Source: Advenella faeciporci
Lineage (GTDB): Bacteria; Pseudomonadota; Gammaproteobacteria; Burkholderiales; Burkholderiaceae_B
Assembly: GCF_014652395.1 (NCBI RefSeq)
Contig: NZ_BMYS01000008.1
Span: forward strand, 1 to 64,000
Length of the DNA: 64,000 bases
Direction: 5' to 3'
Positions 27,843 to 35,685 of the stretch are shown piece after piece. The notes below the pieces were generated by a model. It was not told the origin of the DNA. It saw only the letters and a list, made by a program, of their open reading frames with translations, and ran no database searches. The position numbers and the translations under genes were made by a program. Within the stretch, counting starts at the first letter, position 1, and each line of letters opens with the position of its first letter.

Positions 27843-28060
27843 TTGCGGCAAATTCGGGGCAATGATGTTTCCAGGCTGGAAGAATCTGCCATGCGGCCGT
27901 ACCGGAAAAATATCCAGATGGTTTTTCAGGACCCGTATGTGAGCCTCAATCCGCGCCTGTCTGTGGTTGAACAGATCAGCCATCGCGTTGCCGTGCTGAA
28001 TGCCGTGCCGGTTGCCGATCCTGAAAAACGGAGCAGGAAAAAACTGTTCATCAATAAAGG
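27843..28060 (+). pseudogene. Remnant of an oligopeptide-type ABC transporter ATPase
   Basis: In frame from 27843 the translation contains NIQMVFQDPYVSLNPRLSVV, the Q-loop region of Dpp/Opp/Gsi-type ATPases, preceded by RQIRGNDVSRLEESAMRPYR, also family-like. There is no Walker A upstream, and after about VPVADPEKRSRKKL the similarity ends without signature or Walker B. It is therefore a fragment about 65 codons long. Base 28061 onward to the macro-domain gene holds nothing I can identify. Confidence 0.75.
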
Positions 28061-28288
28061 TGAAAAAAAATCACCCATCAAGCCCGTGGGTTACCAGCCT
28101 GAAACGCAGGAACACAGGGATTTTGGCAATGGACATATATGGTTTCGGGGGCGACTTAAGGTTTTGGTCAGCCTATCAACAAAAACATTGAATTTGATCA
28201 TGGATAAATACGCTTGAATGGATATACTGATAGTGAAGGGTTGATCAAGGCATCATCCCCATAACCTGAAATATAAAAGGAACTATCT

Positions 28289-28792
28289 ATGATCCGTGAA
28301 GTTGAAGGTGACATCCTGTTAAGCAAGGCACAGCTAATCGCCCATGGTATTGCACCACAAGAGCATTTTGATACCGGTTTGGCTCGCAACCTGCGTGAGC
28401 GCTGGCCATCCTTGGTGCGAGACTATCGTCAGTCAACGCATGTGCACCCGCTGAAACCCGGAGAAATCTGGGTGTGGGGTGGTGTTAACGAAGACGGCAG
28501 CGTGCGTCGCATCGTTAACCTGCTGACACAGGACATGTTGGGTGAAGGTCCGGCAGCACGTCCTGGTAAGGCAAATACGGAAAACGTAAGCCGTGCACTG
28601 AAAGAACTGGCGCGCTTTGTCGAATCCGAGGGAATTGAAAGTCTGGCAATTCCTCGTCTGGCAACCGGGGTGGGAGGTCTTGAATGGTCTGACGTTAAGC
28701 CATTGGTTGAAAAACATCTGGCTGATCTGAAGATTCCGGTCATTGTGTATGAAACCTATCGTCAGGGCCTACAGGCGGAAGAAAGCCTGTAA
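28289..28792 (+). CDS. Macro-domain protein (ADP-ribose binding/hydrolase type)
   Basis: A 167-residue protein consisting of one macro domain: VEGDILLSKAQLIAHGIAP, then FDTGLARNLRERWPSLVRDY, TQDMLGEGPAARPGK and IPRLATGVGGLEWSDVKPLV, the phosphate-binding loop, ending VIVYET. Such domains bind or remove ADP-ribose, act on O-acetyl-ADP-ribose, or neutralise ADP-ribosylating toxins (DarG type). No toxin partner is adjacent. Ribosome site AAAAGGA precedes the ATG, and a strong terminator follows. Confidence 0.85.
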   Translation: MIREVEGDILLSKAQLIAHGIAPQEHFDTGLARNLRERWPSLVRDYRQSTHVHPLKPGEIWVWGGVNEDGSVRRIVNLLTQDMLGEGPAARPGKANTENVSRALKELARFVESEGIESLAIPRLATGVGGLEWSDVKPLVEKHLADLKIPVIVYETYRQGLQAEESL

Positions 28793-28807
28793 GTTTCAGG
28801 ATAAGTG

Positions 28808-28836
28808 AAGGGGGTGGGTTACCACCCCTTTTTTTG
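28808..28836 (+). terminator. Rho-independent terminator after the macro-domain gene
   Basis: AAGGGGGTGG at 28808-28817 pairs with CCACCCC at 28822-28828 over a short loop and is followed by an unbroken run of eight Ts. Confidence 0.9.
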
Positions 28837-28902
28837 TTGGCTAGGGTTTGTCAGTCAAGATTGGCGCAGATGTTTTTCAATAATGCAGCTTGTATATTTG
28901 TA

Positions 28903-28960
28903 TTGACATTGTAGTGATATTTTTTATAATACGAACAAATGTTTGTTATTCGGACAAATG
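28903..28960 (+). promoter_or_regulatory. Promoter and PcaU-type operator (site A) of the iclR gene
   Basis: TTGACA (28903-28908), 16 bases, TATAAT (28925-28930), then from 28933 GAACAAATGTTTG with a second half, CGGACAAATG, at 28951-28960. The layout (an uninterrupted near-palindrome plus one direct repeat about 19 bases later, right after the -10 box) resembles the three-repeat operators known for PcaU/PobR-type IclR proteins. About 210 untranslated bases follow before the iclR start; I see no gene in them. Position suggests autoregulation. Confidence 0.75.
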
Positions 28961-29169
28961 GCGGGTAAGCGGTATTTTCGGCTTAATGCTGAAAAAGTCC
29001 TACCCTTGGCGCTTATATCGTAAAGGAATGTCCCGGTTTGGATATAAATCGTTGCAAATTTCCTATAATTCACTCTTGTGTTATTTTTCTGTAGTTTGCT
29101 TCAAAAAATTGTCTCTTCGCAAATAATCGGGACAGCACTTTATATAATTTTTCAGGATTGGTATTTCAA

Positions 29170-29934
29170 ATGAGTGAGCCGGACTTTGTTAATTCACTGG
29201 CACGAGGATTAAACGTACTGGGCTGTTTCGAAAAGGGTCACCAGAAAATGACCCTGACCCAGGTTGCAGCCAGGACAGACCTTACCCGGGGTACGGCACG
29301 AAGGTTTTTACTTACGCTGTGTACGTTGGGTTTTGTAGCCACGGATGGCAAGCTTTTCTGGCTCACACCAAAGGTACTAAAATTCAGCAGTGACTACCTG
29401 TCAACCTTTGGTCTGGGGGAAGCCGCTAACGCTATTATCCAGAAAGTCACCGATACGCTCAATGAGTCCTCTTCCATGGCCGTACTGGATGGCGATGAGA
29501 TTGTCTATGTTGCCCGGGTGGAAAAACAAAGTGTTTATTCCAACAGCATTGAAGTGGGGACTCGTTTGCCGGTTCATACCACCTCAATGGGATTGGTGTT
29601 ATTGGCGGGGTTAAGTGAAGATGAGTTTGAGCGCTGGCTTGAAAAATGCCACTTGACCAAATTCACCAAAAACTCCATCACCGATAAACGCAAGCTAAAG
29701 CGCCTGATAACCCAGATTCGTAAAGACGGCTATGCCATTAATGATGGCGGGCTGGAAATTGGTGTGCGCTCCATTTCTGTACCTATCCTGGACAGGGAGC
29801 AGAAAGTGATTGCTGCCATTAATGTGGCCACCCTGGCTGCCAGAACGTCACTGGAGCAAATGGAAAACCAGTTTCTTCCGGTGTTAAGAGATGCCGCCAG
29901 GAAAATCAGCATGGTGCTGGGGGTTGGTAATTAA
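29170..29934 (+). CDS. IclR-family regulator, PcaR/PcaU/PobR group
   Basis: A 254-residue transcription factor. The winged helix occupies about 1-70 (VNSLARGLNVLGCFEKGHQK; LTQVAARTDLTRGTARRFLL) and the IclR effector domain follows, with SSSMAVLDGDEIVYVARVE, PVHTTSMGLVLLAGL and GGLEIGVRSISVPILD. The wording is that of beta-ketoadipate regulators. ATG 29170 is preferred over TTG 29158. Four copies of a shared operator at this gene, at 31.2 kb, 34.2 kb and 43.0 kb make it the likely regulator of the whole catabolic region. Confidence 0.9.
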   Translation: MSEPDFVNSLARGLNVLGCFEKGHQKMTLTQVAARTDLTRGTARRFLLTLCTLGFVATDGKLFWLTPKVLKFSSDYLSTFGLGEAANAIIQKVTDTLNESSSMAVLDGDEIVYVARVEKQSVYSNSIEVGTRLPVHTTSMGLVLLAGLSEDEFERWLEKCHLTKFTKNSITDKRKLKRLITQIRKDGYAINDGGLEIGVRSISVPILDREQKVIAAINVATLAARTSLEQMENQFLPVLRDAARKISMVLGVGN

Positions 29935-29957
29935 AGTATGGCGTAGTGTACGCAGAC

Positions 29958-30001
29958 CCGTCCAGGTGAATAGTCTGACAATGGGCAGCTCACTTGGACG
30001 G
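29958..30001. terminator. Hairpin between convergent iclR and cyclase genes
   Basis: CCGTCCAGGTGA (29958-29969) pairs with TCACTTGGACGG (29990-30001) with one G-T wobble and a 20-base loop. It sits between two convergent genes; no T-run follows on either strand, so it is a weak terminator candidate. Confidence 0.4.
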
Positions 30002-30038
30002 AAGTCAATCAATAAAAAAATATCATTACCTGCGCCGG

Positions 30039-31085
30039 TTAAACCGTGGCAATGGGTGTAACGGGTGAGCCTACTGCACCGGGCAATCGTAAAGGGGGCG
30101 CGGTTAGCATAAAACGCGAACGCTTGTTTTCCCGCAGCCATTTGGCCAGGTCGCTTAGATACCATAGCTCTGCCAAAGGCATGCCCAGCTTGAAAATGCA
30201 GTGATGATGCAATGGCAGCAGGGCGCAGCACCGGTCGGTTAAAGAGCCCCCCGGGTATTCAACGCCATAATTGTCTGCCGCAATGGCGGCAATGCCGGAA
30301 TCGGTAATCCATTGAAGCAGCTTTTCATCCTGCCCGTTCAGGGTGGTGCAGATATTATGTACTGTATGCGGATCAGGGTTTTTACCGGCTTCCAGCAGGT
30401 ATTGGGCAAATTCCGTGTGCAGTACAAGAATATCACCTTGCTCTACTGTCACCTTGTCTTTTTCCATGACACGCATTAAATCATCGTAGCCAATAATTTT
30501 GGGTGCGCGGCCATAATGGGCTGCCAAATCAACCATAACGCCCCGGCCCTGAATGCCTTTGACGGCAAAGTTGGCAATGTCCAGCGCTTTGGCTGAAGAG
30601 TGTTTCAGGCCGGTATCACTTTGGGCAAAGTTGTTTCTTTCATCGTAATCGGCAGGCCCCTGCATATCCTGGTTGGGTTTGAAGCCGTTGTAATAAACCC
30701 GTTCGGCGTGACCGTCACCGTCGGCATCAAAAAGGGCGCCAACATGGCTCAGACTGTCCCACTGTGAAGAATACTGCAGGCAAAGGGTCACTTTGTCATC
30801 GCTAAGCACGTCGTGGGCACCCGGTATCAGCATACCCATGGGGAAGTTGAAGTAGGGATGGCCTTCGCGCTCGGTGGGTTGAAGTTGTGGTGGCGTGCGG
30901 CGGGGGTTAAGTACATTGCCACCCGGGTAATCCAGAGGCAGGGAAAGGCAAAAGGTTTTGCCGGTTTTTATTTCGTCTGCCGCTTTCAGGACTCCTTCTT
31001 CAGTGAGTAAATTTAATCTGCCCAGTTGGTCATCGGGCCCGTAATCGCCCCAATTGGATCCTTCCGGTCTGTTTTTCCAGCGCAT
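30039..31085 (-). CDS. Cyclase-family (kynurenine formamidase-like) hydrolase
   Basis: A 348-residue protein of the metal-dependent cyclase family (PF04199). It begins RWKNRPEGSNWGDYGPDDQL and has the metal-site region QYSSQWDSLSHVGALFDADG followed by NGF, where the usual HxGTHxD wording is replaced by the QWDSLxH variant; later GVMVDLAAHYGR and EQGDILVLHTEF match. Members hydrolyse amides or lactones, including kynurenine and isatin-type rings. It is divergent from the catC-like operon and may share its control. Confidence 0.85.
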   Translation of the reverse strand: MRWKNRPEGSNWGDYGPDDQLGRLNLLTEEGVLKAADEIKTGKTFCLSLPLDYPGGNVLNPRRTPPQLQPTEREGHPYFNFPMGMLIPGAHDVLSDDKVTLCLQYSSQWDSLSHVGALFDADGDGHAERVYYNGFKPNQDMQGPADYDERNNFAQSDTGLKHSSAKALDIANFAVKGIQGRGVMVDLAAHYGRAPKIIGYDDLMRVMEKDKVTVEQGDILVLHTEFAQYLLEAGKNPDPHTVHNICTTLNGQDEKLLQWITDSGIAAIAADNYGVEYPGGSLTDRCCALLPLHHHCIFKLGMPLAELWYLSDLAKWLRENKRSRFMLTAPPLRLPGAVGSPVTPIATV

Positions 31086-31183
31086 TGTTGTCTCCTTTTA
31101 TGACAGATTTCTTTTTTATGGGTGGTTGTTAAACAGCATTTTAGGTTGTCTGCCCTTTTTCAGGTATTAGGGGAAAAAGATAA

Positions 31184-31241
31184 TTGACAAAATAAGTTGC
31201 TTATCTATAATACAAACAAATGTTTGCATGGCGAACAAAAT
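31184..31241 (+). promoter_or_regulatory. Promoter and PcaU-type operator (site B) of the catC-like operon
   Basis: TTGACA (31184-31189), 16-base spacer, TATAAT (31206-31211), then AAACAAATGTTTG from 31214 and the direct repeat GCGAACAAAAT ending 31241. Spacing and sequence match site A, including the operator placed two or three bases after the -10 box. Confidence 0.78.
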
Positions 31242-31271
31242 TAAATATTAAATTGATAGGAGATATAAATA

Positions 31272-31550
31272 ATGTTGTATTGCGTAATGATGGATGTAAA
31301 CGTACCGGCTGATATGGATCCGGCTGAATTGGCCAAACTGCGTGAGGCAGAAAAAAACCGTGCCATTGAAATGCAGAAATCCGGCAAGTTCATACATTTG
31401 TGGCGGGTAGCAGGGCGTCCTGCCAATATTTCCATTTTTGACTGTGAAAGCAATGATGAATTGCATGACTTGCTGTCATCCTTGCCCATGTTCCCTTATT
31501 TTTCCATCAAGGTTGTGCCTTTGGCCAAACACCCCAGCTCAATCAAATAA
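31272..31550 (+). CDS. catC: Muconolactone delta-isomerase-like protein
   Basis: A 92-residue protein matching CatC in length and motifs: MLYCVMMDVNVPADMDPAEL, then LREAEKNRAIEMQKSGKFIH, LWRVAGRPANISIFDCES and LHDLLSSLPMFPYFSIKV. CatC shifts the double bond of muconolactone to give beta-ketoadipate enol-lactone. No catA or catB lies in the window, so the natural substrate could be a related lactone. First gene after operator B; the MBL gene follows 36 bases later. Confidence 0.88.
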   Translation: MLYCVMMDVNVPADMDPAELAKLREAEKNRAIEMQKSGKFIHLWRVAGRPANISIFDCESNDELHDLLSSLPMFPYFSIKVVPLAKHPSSIK

Positions 31551-31586
31551 AAATAATTAAAACCCATCCACAGTCAAGGAAAAACA

Positions 31587-32471
31587 ATGCAAGTTAAACA
31601 AATTGGCGATATTCGGGTAACCCGAATCCAGGAATATTCCGCCCCTTCACATGATCCAAAGTTTTTGTTGCCGGAAATGGATCAGCAGGCCCTGGAAGAA
31701 AATGAAAGCTGGATGGCTCCCAATCACTGGATTCCGCATATGAACAAGCTGATTGTAACTATCCAGTTATGGGTGGTGCACGCGGGTTCAAATATTATCG
31801 TGGTGGATACGGGCGTGGGTAACTTCAAGAATCGCCAGGATATTCCCCGCATGCACATGCTCAATAACCTGATACTGGAGTGGCTGGAAGCGGCCGGTGC
31901 TCCCCCTGAAAAAGTAACGCATGTCGTGCTGACCCATTTGCACTCTGATCATGTGGGCTGGAACACACGCTGGGTGGATAACCGCTGGACGCCAACTTTT
32001 CCGAATGCAAAATATTACATTCCTGAACAGGATTTCAGGTTCTGTGAACAAGGCAAGAACAAGGAAGAGAAAATAGACGTGTTCGGTGAGTCGTTTAACG
32101 ATAGCGTCATGCCAATCGTGAATGAAGGCCTGTCTGTGATGATTCGTCCGGGGATGGAAATTGCGGATTGCCTGCAGGTGGAAGATGCAGCCGGACACAG
32201 TCCCGGTCAAGTGGCCTTCCGGATTCGCTCACAGGGTGAAGAGGCGGTTTTCAGTGGCGATATTTTCCATAGCCCCATGCAAATTGTCATGCCGGAAATC
32301 AATTCAGGTTATTGCATTTATCCGGATGTGGCCCGTAATACCCGTTATGAGTTTCTGAATAGAGCCGCTGACAGCAACTCGCTGATATTGCCCGTGCATT
32401 TTGGTGATCCCTATTGCGGTTATATCAGAAGAAATGGCAATGGTTTCAGCTTTGAGCCATCACCATTTTAA
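31587..32471 (+). CDS. MBL-fold metallo-hydrolase (lactonase-like)
   Basis: A 294-residue metallo-beta-lactamase-fold protein with the dinuclear zinc motif THLHSDHVGW (H117, H119, D121, H122), AAGHSPGQVAF for the third histidine, FSGDIFHSP for the bridging aspartate, and LPVHFGDPYCG near the end. This layout is shared by lactonases and organophosphate hydrolases. Its place between a CatC-like isomerase and a binding protein makes lactone hydrolysis a reasonable guess. Confidence 0.88.
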   Translation: MQVKQIGDIRVTRIQEYSAPSHDPKFLLPEMDQQALEENESWMAPNHWIPHMNKLIVTIQLWVVHAGSNIIVVDTGVGNFKNRQDIPRMHMLNNLILEWLEAAGAPPEKVTHVVLTHLHSDHVGWNTRWVDNRWTPTFPNAKYYIPEQDFRFCEQGKNKEEKIDVFGESFNDSVMPIVNEGLSVMIRPGMEIADCLQVEDAAGHSPGQVAFRIRSQGEEAVFSGDIFHSPMQIVMPEINSGYCIYPDVARNTRYEFLNRAADSNSLILPVHFGDPYCGYIRRNGNGFSFEPSPF

Positions 32472-32529
32472 ATTTATAAAAAAATTAAATTAAATCCACT
32501 TTATAGTGAAAAGTGACAGGAGACAAAAA

Positions 32530-33654
32530 ATGGCAATAACCAGACGTGATCTTTTAAAAGCCGGGGCCGGATTGGCCGTCGTACCTTCCTTTAATGTTTT
32601 TGCGCAGAGTAAAGAGGCATACCGGCTGGGAACGCTCTTTCCCATGTCGGGTTCGGTGGCAGAGCTGGGCGCTGTGTTTATGAATGGTGTGATGTTGGCT
32701 TTGGAGCATATCAAGCAGGATAACAAACTGTCACGCCCCATCGAACTGAAAGCCCAGGACAGTCTGGCAACCCCTCAGGGGGGGGCCGTGGGTATGTCGC
32801 GTCTGGTTAATGTGGATCATGCCCAATATGTGCTGCTGGGCGTGACCGGCGTCTCCAAAGCGGCAGCCCCTATTGGTGTTCGCCAGAAAGTGATCATGAT
32901 GAATGGCGGAGGTGTCAGTCCCGAGCTGGGTGAGTTGTCTCCTTATTTCTGGAATATTATTCCTTTGGCCGACCAGGAAATTCCACCGGCCATTCAATGG
33001 CTGAAAACCCAGGGTAAAAAGAAAGTGGCCCTGGTTTATATTGATGATCCATTGGGCGCGGCGGTATTAAAGCAATTGAAAGCCGAACTGCCCAAAATTG
33101 ATGGAGAGCTGGTGGGGGCCTATAGCGTGCCACCTGGCATGGAGCAGTTTGCCGCGATTGCGGCAAAAATCCGCAATACCGATGCCGAGGCGATTTATTT
33201 TGCCAGTTACGGTTCGCAGCAACTGCAAATCGTCAAACAGCTCAGGGATGCCGGTCTGAAACAGTTGTTAATGACTTATTCAATTGGCAGCCTGCCTTCA
33301 GTGGCAAAACTGCCTGAAGCGGAAGGTCTGATCTTTACGACACAGCGTAATGACCTGACTTTAAGCGATAGCCTGACATCCCGGTTTATTAATGGCTGGC
33401 GTGAAAAGCATAAATCCGACCCTACCAGTTATGCCCAGAACTACTACAACGGGACCCTGCTTTTTGCCTATCTGTTAGAGCATCTTGAGAAGAAAGGTGA
33501 GCCGGTGAATGGCGATACCCTGCTGGCAGCTTTGCGTGAAATACGCAGTTTCAATTTTGCCGGTGGTGATATTGAGTTCAGTGATAACGCAACATCAATC
33601 ATGCCGATCCAGATTAATCAGGTGGTATCGGGTGTGGCCAAAGTAATTGGTTAA
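32530..33654 (+). CDS. ABC transporter substrate-binding protein, branched-chain type, Tat signal
   Basis: A 374-residue Leu/Ile/Val-type (Peripla_BP_6) binding protein. The ATG at 32530 follows AGGAGA and yields a twin-arginine signal, TRRDLLKAGAGLAVVPSFNV. The mature part starts YRLGTLFPMSGSVAELG and has SPYFWNIIPLADQE and YAQNYYNGTLL. It resembles the second binding protein at 35686 throughout, so the two share ancestry and perhaps one permease. Aromatic or related carboxylate ligands are typical for this group in catabolic clusters. Confidence 0.9.
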   Translation: MAITRRDLLKAGAGLAVVPSFNVFAQSKEAYRLGTLFPMSGSVAELGAVFMNGVMLALEHIKQDNKLSRPIELKAQDSLATPQGGAVGMSRLVNVDHAQYVLLGVTGVSKAAAPIGVRQKVIMMNGGGVSPELGELSPYFWNIIPLADQEIPPAIQWLKTQGKKKVALVYIDDPLGAAVLKQLKAELPKIDGELVGAYSVPPGMEQFAAIAAKIRNTDAEAIYFASYGSQQLQIVKQLRDAGLKQLLMTYSIGSLPSVAKLPEAEGLIFTTQRNDLTLSDSLTSRFINGWREKHKSDPTSYAQNYYNGTLLFAYLLEHLEKKGEPVNGDTLLAALREIRSFNFAGGDIEFSDNATSIMPIQINQVVSGVAKVIG

Positions 33655-33668
33655 GCAGAGAGGAAAAA

Positions 33669-34133
33669 ATGACATCATCGTTGGAACAACGTTTGCAGAA
33701 AGTGGAAGATGAGCTGGAAATCATCAGGTTAAGGGCGAGGTATTGCCATTTGCTGGATGATATGCAGTGGGATGATTTTGTGGATCTGTTTACAGAAGAC
33801 GGGGTTTTTGAAGGGCTGTCGAAAGTTTCCGGGCATCAGGAAATCATGCGGTTTTTTTCACAGGATGTACCTAAAGTAGCCGAACGGTTCTGGCATTTTT
33901 GTACCAATGGCACGGTCCAGATTGATGGGGATACGGCCACGGGTCGTATCTCTATGGAATACATTTCCATTTCCAATGGGGTTTCTTACACGTCGGCGGG
34001 TCATTACGACGATGTGATGGTCAGGGAAAACGGGGTCTGGAAATTCAAGTCCAGGAAAATCACCTTCTATTTTTATAGTCCGGTTAATGAGGGTTTTACC
34101 GGGTCGGCGCCACGCTCTTCCAGATTTGAGTAA
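33669..34133 (+). CDS. SnoaL/NTF2-like protein
   Basis: A 154-residue cone-shaped-fold protein: an N-terminal helix LEQRLQKVEDELEIIRLRAR, then YCHLLDDMQWDDFVDLFTED, GHQEIMRFFSQDV, WHFCTNGTVQIDGDTATGR and a last strand GVWKFKSRKITFYF. The SnoaL_4 group includes dehydratases, isomerases and small ring-processing enzymes, and the Tyr-His-Asp-type pocket residues cannot be assigned with confidence. It is the last gene of the operator-B operon. Confidence 0.8.
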   Translation: MTSSLEQRLQKVEDELEIIRLRARYCHLLDDMQWDDFVDLFTEDGVFEGLSKVSGHQEIMRFFSQDVPKVAERFWHFCTNGTVQIDGDTATGRISMEYISISNGVSYTSAGHYDDVMVRENGVWKFKSRKITFYFYSPVNEGFTGSAPRSSRFE

Positions 34134-34143
34134 CGATGTCTTA

Positions 34144-34174
34144 ATGGTTTGTACTGCTTATTAGTACAAACCAT
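34144..34174 (+). terminator. Perfect 12-bp terminator hairpin
   Basis: ATGGTTTGTACT (34144-34155) is exactly mirrored at 34163-34174 with a seven-base loop; the T-rich stretch at 34186-34200 follows. It separates the operator-B operon from the next promoter. Confidence 0.75.
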
Positions 34175-34175
34175 A

Positions 34176-34235
34176 TTACAAGCATTTTATTTTTTTCTTT
34201 ATAATTTGGACAAATGTCTGGCATGCAAACATTTT
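34176..34235 (+). promoter_or_regulatory. Promoter and PcaU-type operator (site C) of the CoA-transferase operon
   Basis: TATAAT at 34200-34205 with a poor -35 (TTACAA, 34176-34181). From 34208 GGACAAATGTCTGG is followed by the second half GCAAACATTT (34225-34234). It aligns without gaps to sites A and B, including the offset from the -10 box, so the same regulator probably acts here. Confidence 0.68.
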
Positions 34236-34286
34236 TAATTATTGCCAGTGCAACCTGTCCTTGAAAATCAAATGATCAGGTAATTT

Positions 34287-34967
34287 ATGATTTCAAAGTT
34301 TGTTAATTCAGTGGCGCAAGCGCTGGAAGGTGTGCAGGATGGTTCAACCATTTTGCTGGGCGGGTTTGGTGCGGTGGGACAATCGGTTCACCTGATTGAA
34401 GGCTTGATTGAACAAGGAGCCAAAGACCTGACGATTGTGGCGAATAATGCAGGTTATGGCCGGGTGGGTTTGGCCCGTTTGCTGGAAGCAGGTCGGGTTC
34501 GCCGCTTGATTTGCAGCTTTCCAAGAATTGCCGGTTCTACCATTTTTGAAAATCTGTACAAAGCAGGAAAAATTGAACTGGAGCTGGTGCCGCAAGGGAC
34601 GCTGGCAGAGCGCATGCGGGCTGCCGGTGCAGGCATTCCCGCTTTTTATACGCCAACGGGTGTGAATACGCTGTTAAGCAAGAATAAAGAAGTCCGTGAA
34701 TATCATGGTCGCAAGTATGTGCTGGAAGAGGCCTTGCAGGGTGATGTCGCGCTGATTGAAGCCTGGCAGGCGGATCGTTGGGGTAATCTTACCTATAAAC
34801 AGTCGGGTAGAAACTTCAATCCGGTGTGCGCCATGGCCGCCAGGTTAACCATTGCCCAAACCCAGCATACTGCAGAGCTGGGAGAGCTGGATCCCGAAGC
34901 CATTGTTACCCCAGGTGTCTTTGTGGATCGCGTACTACATCTTCCATACGGATCACCCCAGCTCTAG
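34287..34967 (+). CDS. pcaI: 3-oxoadipate CoA-transferase-type subunit A
   Basis: A 226-residue alpha chain of a class I CoA-transferase: DGSTILLGGFGAVGQSVHLI, LTIVANNAGYGRVGLARLL, VRRLICSFPRIAGS and IELELVPQGTLAERMRAAGA, then LIEAWQADRWGNLTYKQSGR. These segments follow PcaI more closely than acetoacetate CoA-transferase wording. It would transfer CoA from succinyl-CoA to a 3-oxo diacid. The B subunit starts nine bases after its stop. Confidence 0.9.
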   Translation: MISKFVNSVAQALEGVQDGSTILLGGFGAVGQSVHLIEGLIEQGAKDLTIVANNAGYGRVGLARLLEAGRVRRLICSFPRIAGSTIFENLYKAGKIELELVPQGTLAERMRAAGAGIPAFYTPTGVNTLLSKNKEVREYHGRKYVLEEALQGDVALIEAWQADRWGNLTYKQSGRNFNPVCAMAARLTIAQTQHTAELGELDPEAIVTPGVFVDRVLHLPYGSPQL

Positions 34968-34976
34968 GAGAAAAAA

Positions 34977-35648
34977 ATGACAACATTAACAGACAACGCA
35001 TTAAATGAAAGCGTGAAGCCATGGACCCGACATGAAATGGCAGCGCGCCTGGCACGGGATATCAGTGACGGATGGTTTGTGAATCTGGGTATTGGCATTC
35101 CGACACTGGTGGCCAATTATGTAGGCGATGACAAAGAAGTGATTTTTCATTCGGAAAACGGGGTGATCGGTATAGGCCCGGCACCGGGTGAAGATGACAT
35201 TGAGCCCTGGCTGATTAATGCCGGCAAGCAATATATCACCCTGAAACAAGGTGGTTCTTATGTACATCATGCCGACAGTTTTGCCATGATTCGTGGCGGT
35301 CACCTGGACTTATGCGTGCTGGGCGCTTATGACGTGAGCAAAACCGGTGATATTGCCAATTGGGCCTTGTCAGAAACAGATACCGCACCTGCCGTGGGCG
35401 GGGCAATGGATCTGGCGGTGGGTGCCAAAAGACTTTGGGTTTTAATGGAGCATACCACCAAAGACGGTAAACCCCGCTTGATGAATCAATGTGCGTACCC
35501 ATTGACGGCTAGCGGGGCGGTATCACGGGTATATACCAATCTGGCGGTCCTGGATATTTCTGAAACAGGTTTCCGGGTGATGGATATGGCACCGGGTGTA
35601 AGCAGGGAGTATTTACAGGAAAGGACAGAAGCAGAACTTTCTTTTTAA
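34977..35648 (+). CDS. pcaJ: 3-oxoadipate CoA-transferase-type subunit B
   Basis: A 223-residue beta chain with the catalytic glutamate E60 in FHSENGVIGIGPAPG, preceded by WFVNLGIGIPTLVANYVG and followed by KQYITLKQGGSYVHHADSFA and ANWALSETDTAPAVGGAMDL. With the A subunit it forms a complete transferase. An AGGAG site lies just before the ATG. Together with the CatC-like protein it points to a beta-ketoadipate-type route, but no thiolase (pcaF) is in the window. Confidence 0.92.
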   Translation: MTTLTDNALNESVKPWTRHEMAARLARDISDGWFVNLGIGIPTLVANYVGDDKEVIFHSENGVIGIGPAPGEDDIEPWLINAGKQYITLKQGGSYVHHADSFAMIRGGHLDLCVLGAYDVSKTGDIANWALSETDTAPAVGGAMDLAVGAKRLWVLMEHTTKDGKPRLMNQCAYPLTASGAVSRVYTNLAVLDISETGFRVMDMAPGVSREYLQERTEAELSF

Positions 35649-35685
35649 AAAAGCGTAAAAAGTAATTCATATAACGGAGACATCA

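Noticed and set aside
28890-29126. A 78-codon frame between operator A and the iclR gene
   Set aside because: It begins within the predicted promoter and operator, has no ribosome site and no coding character.
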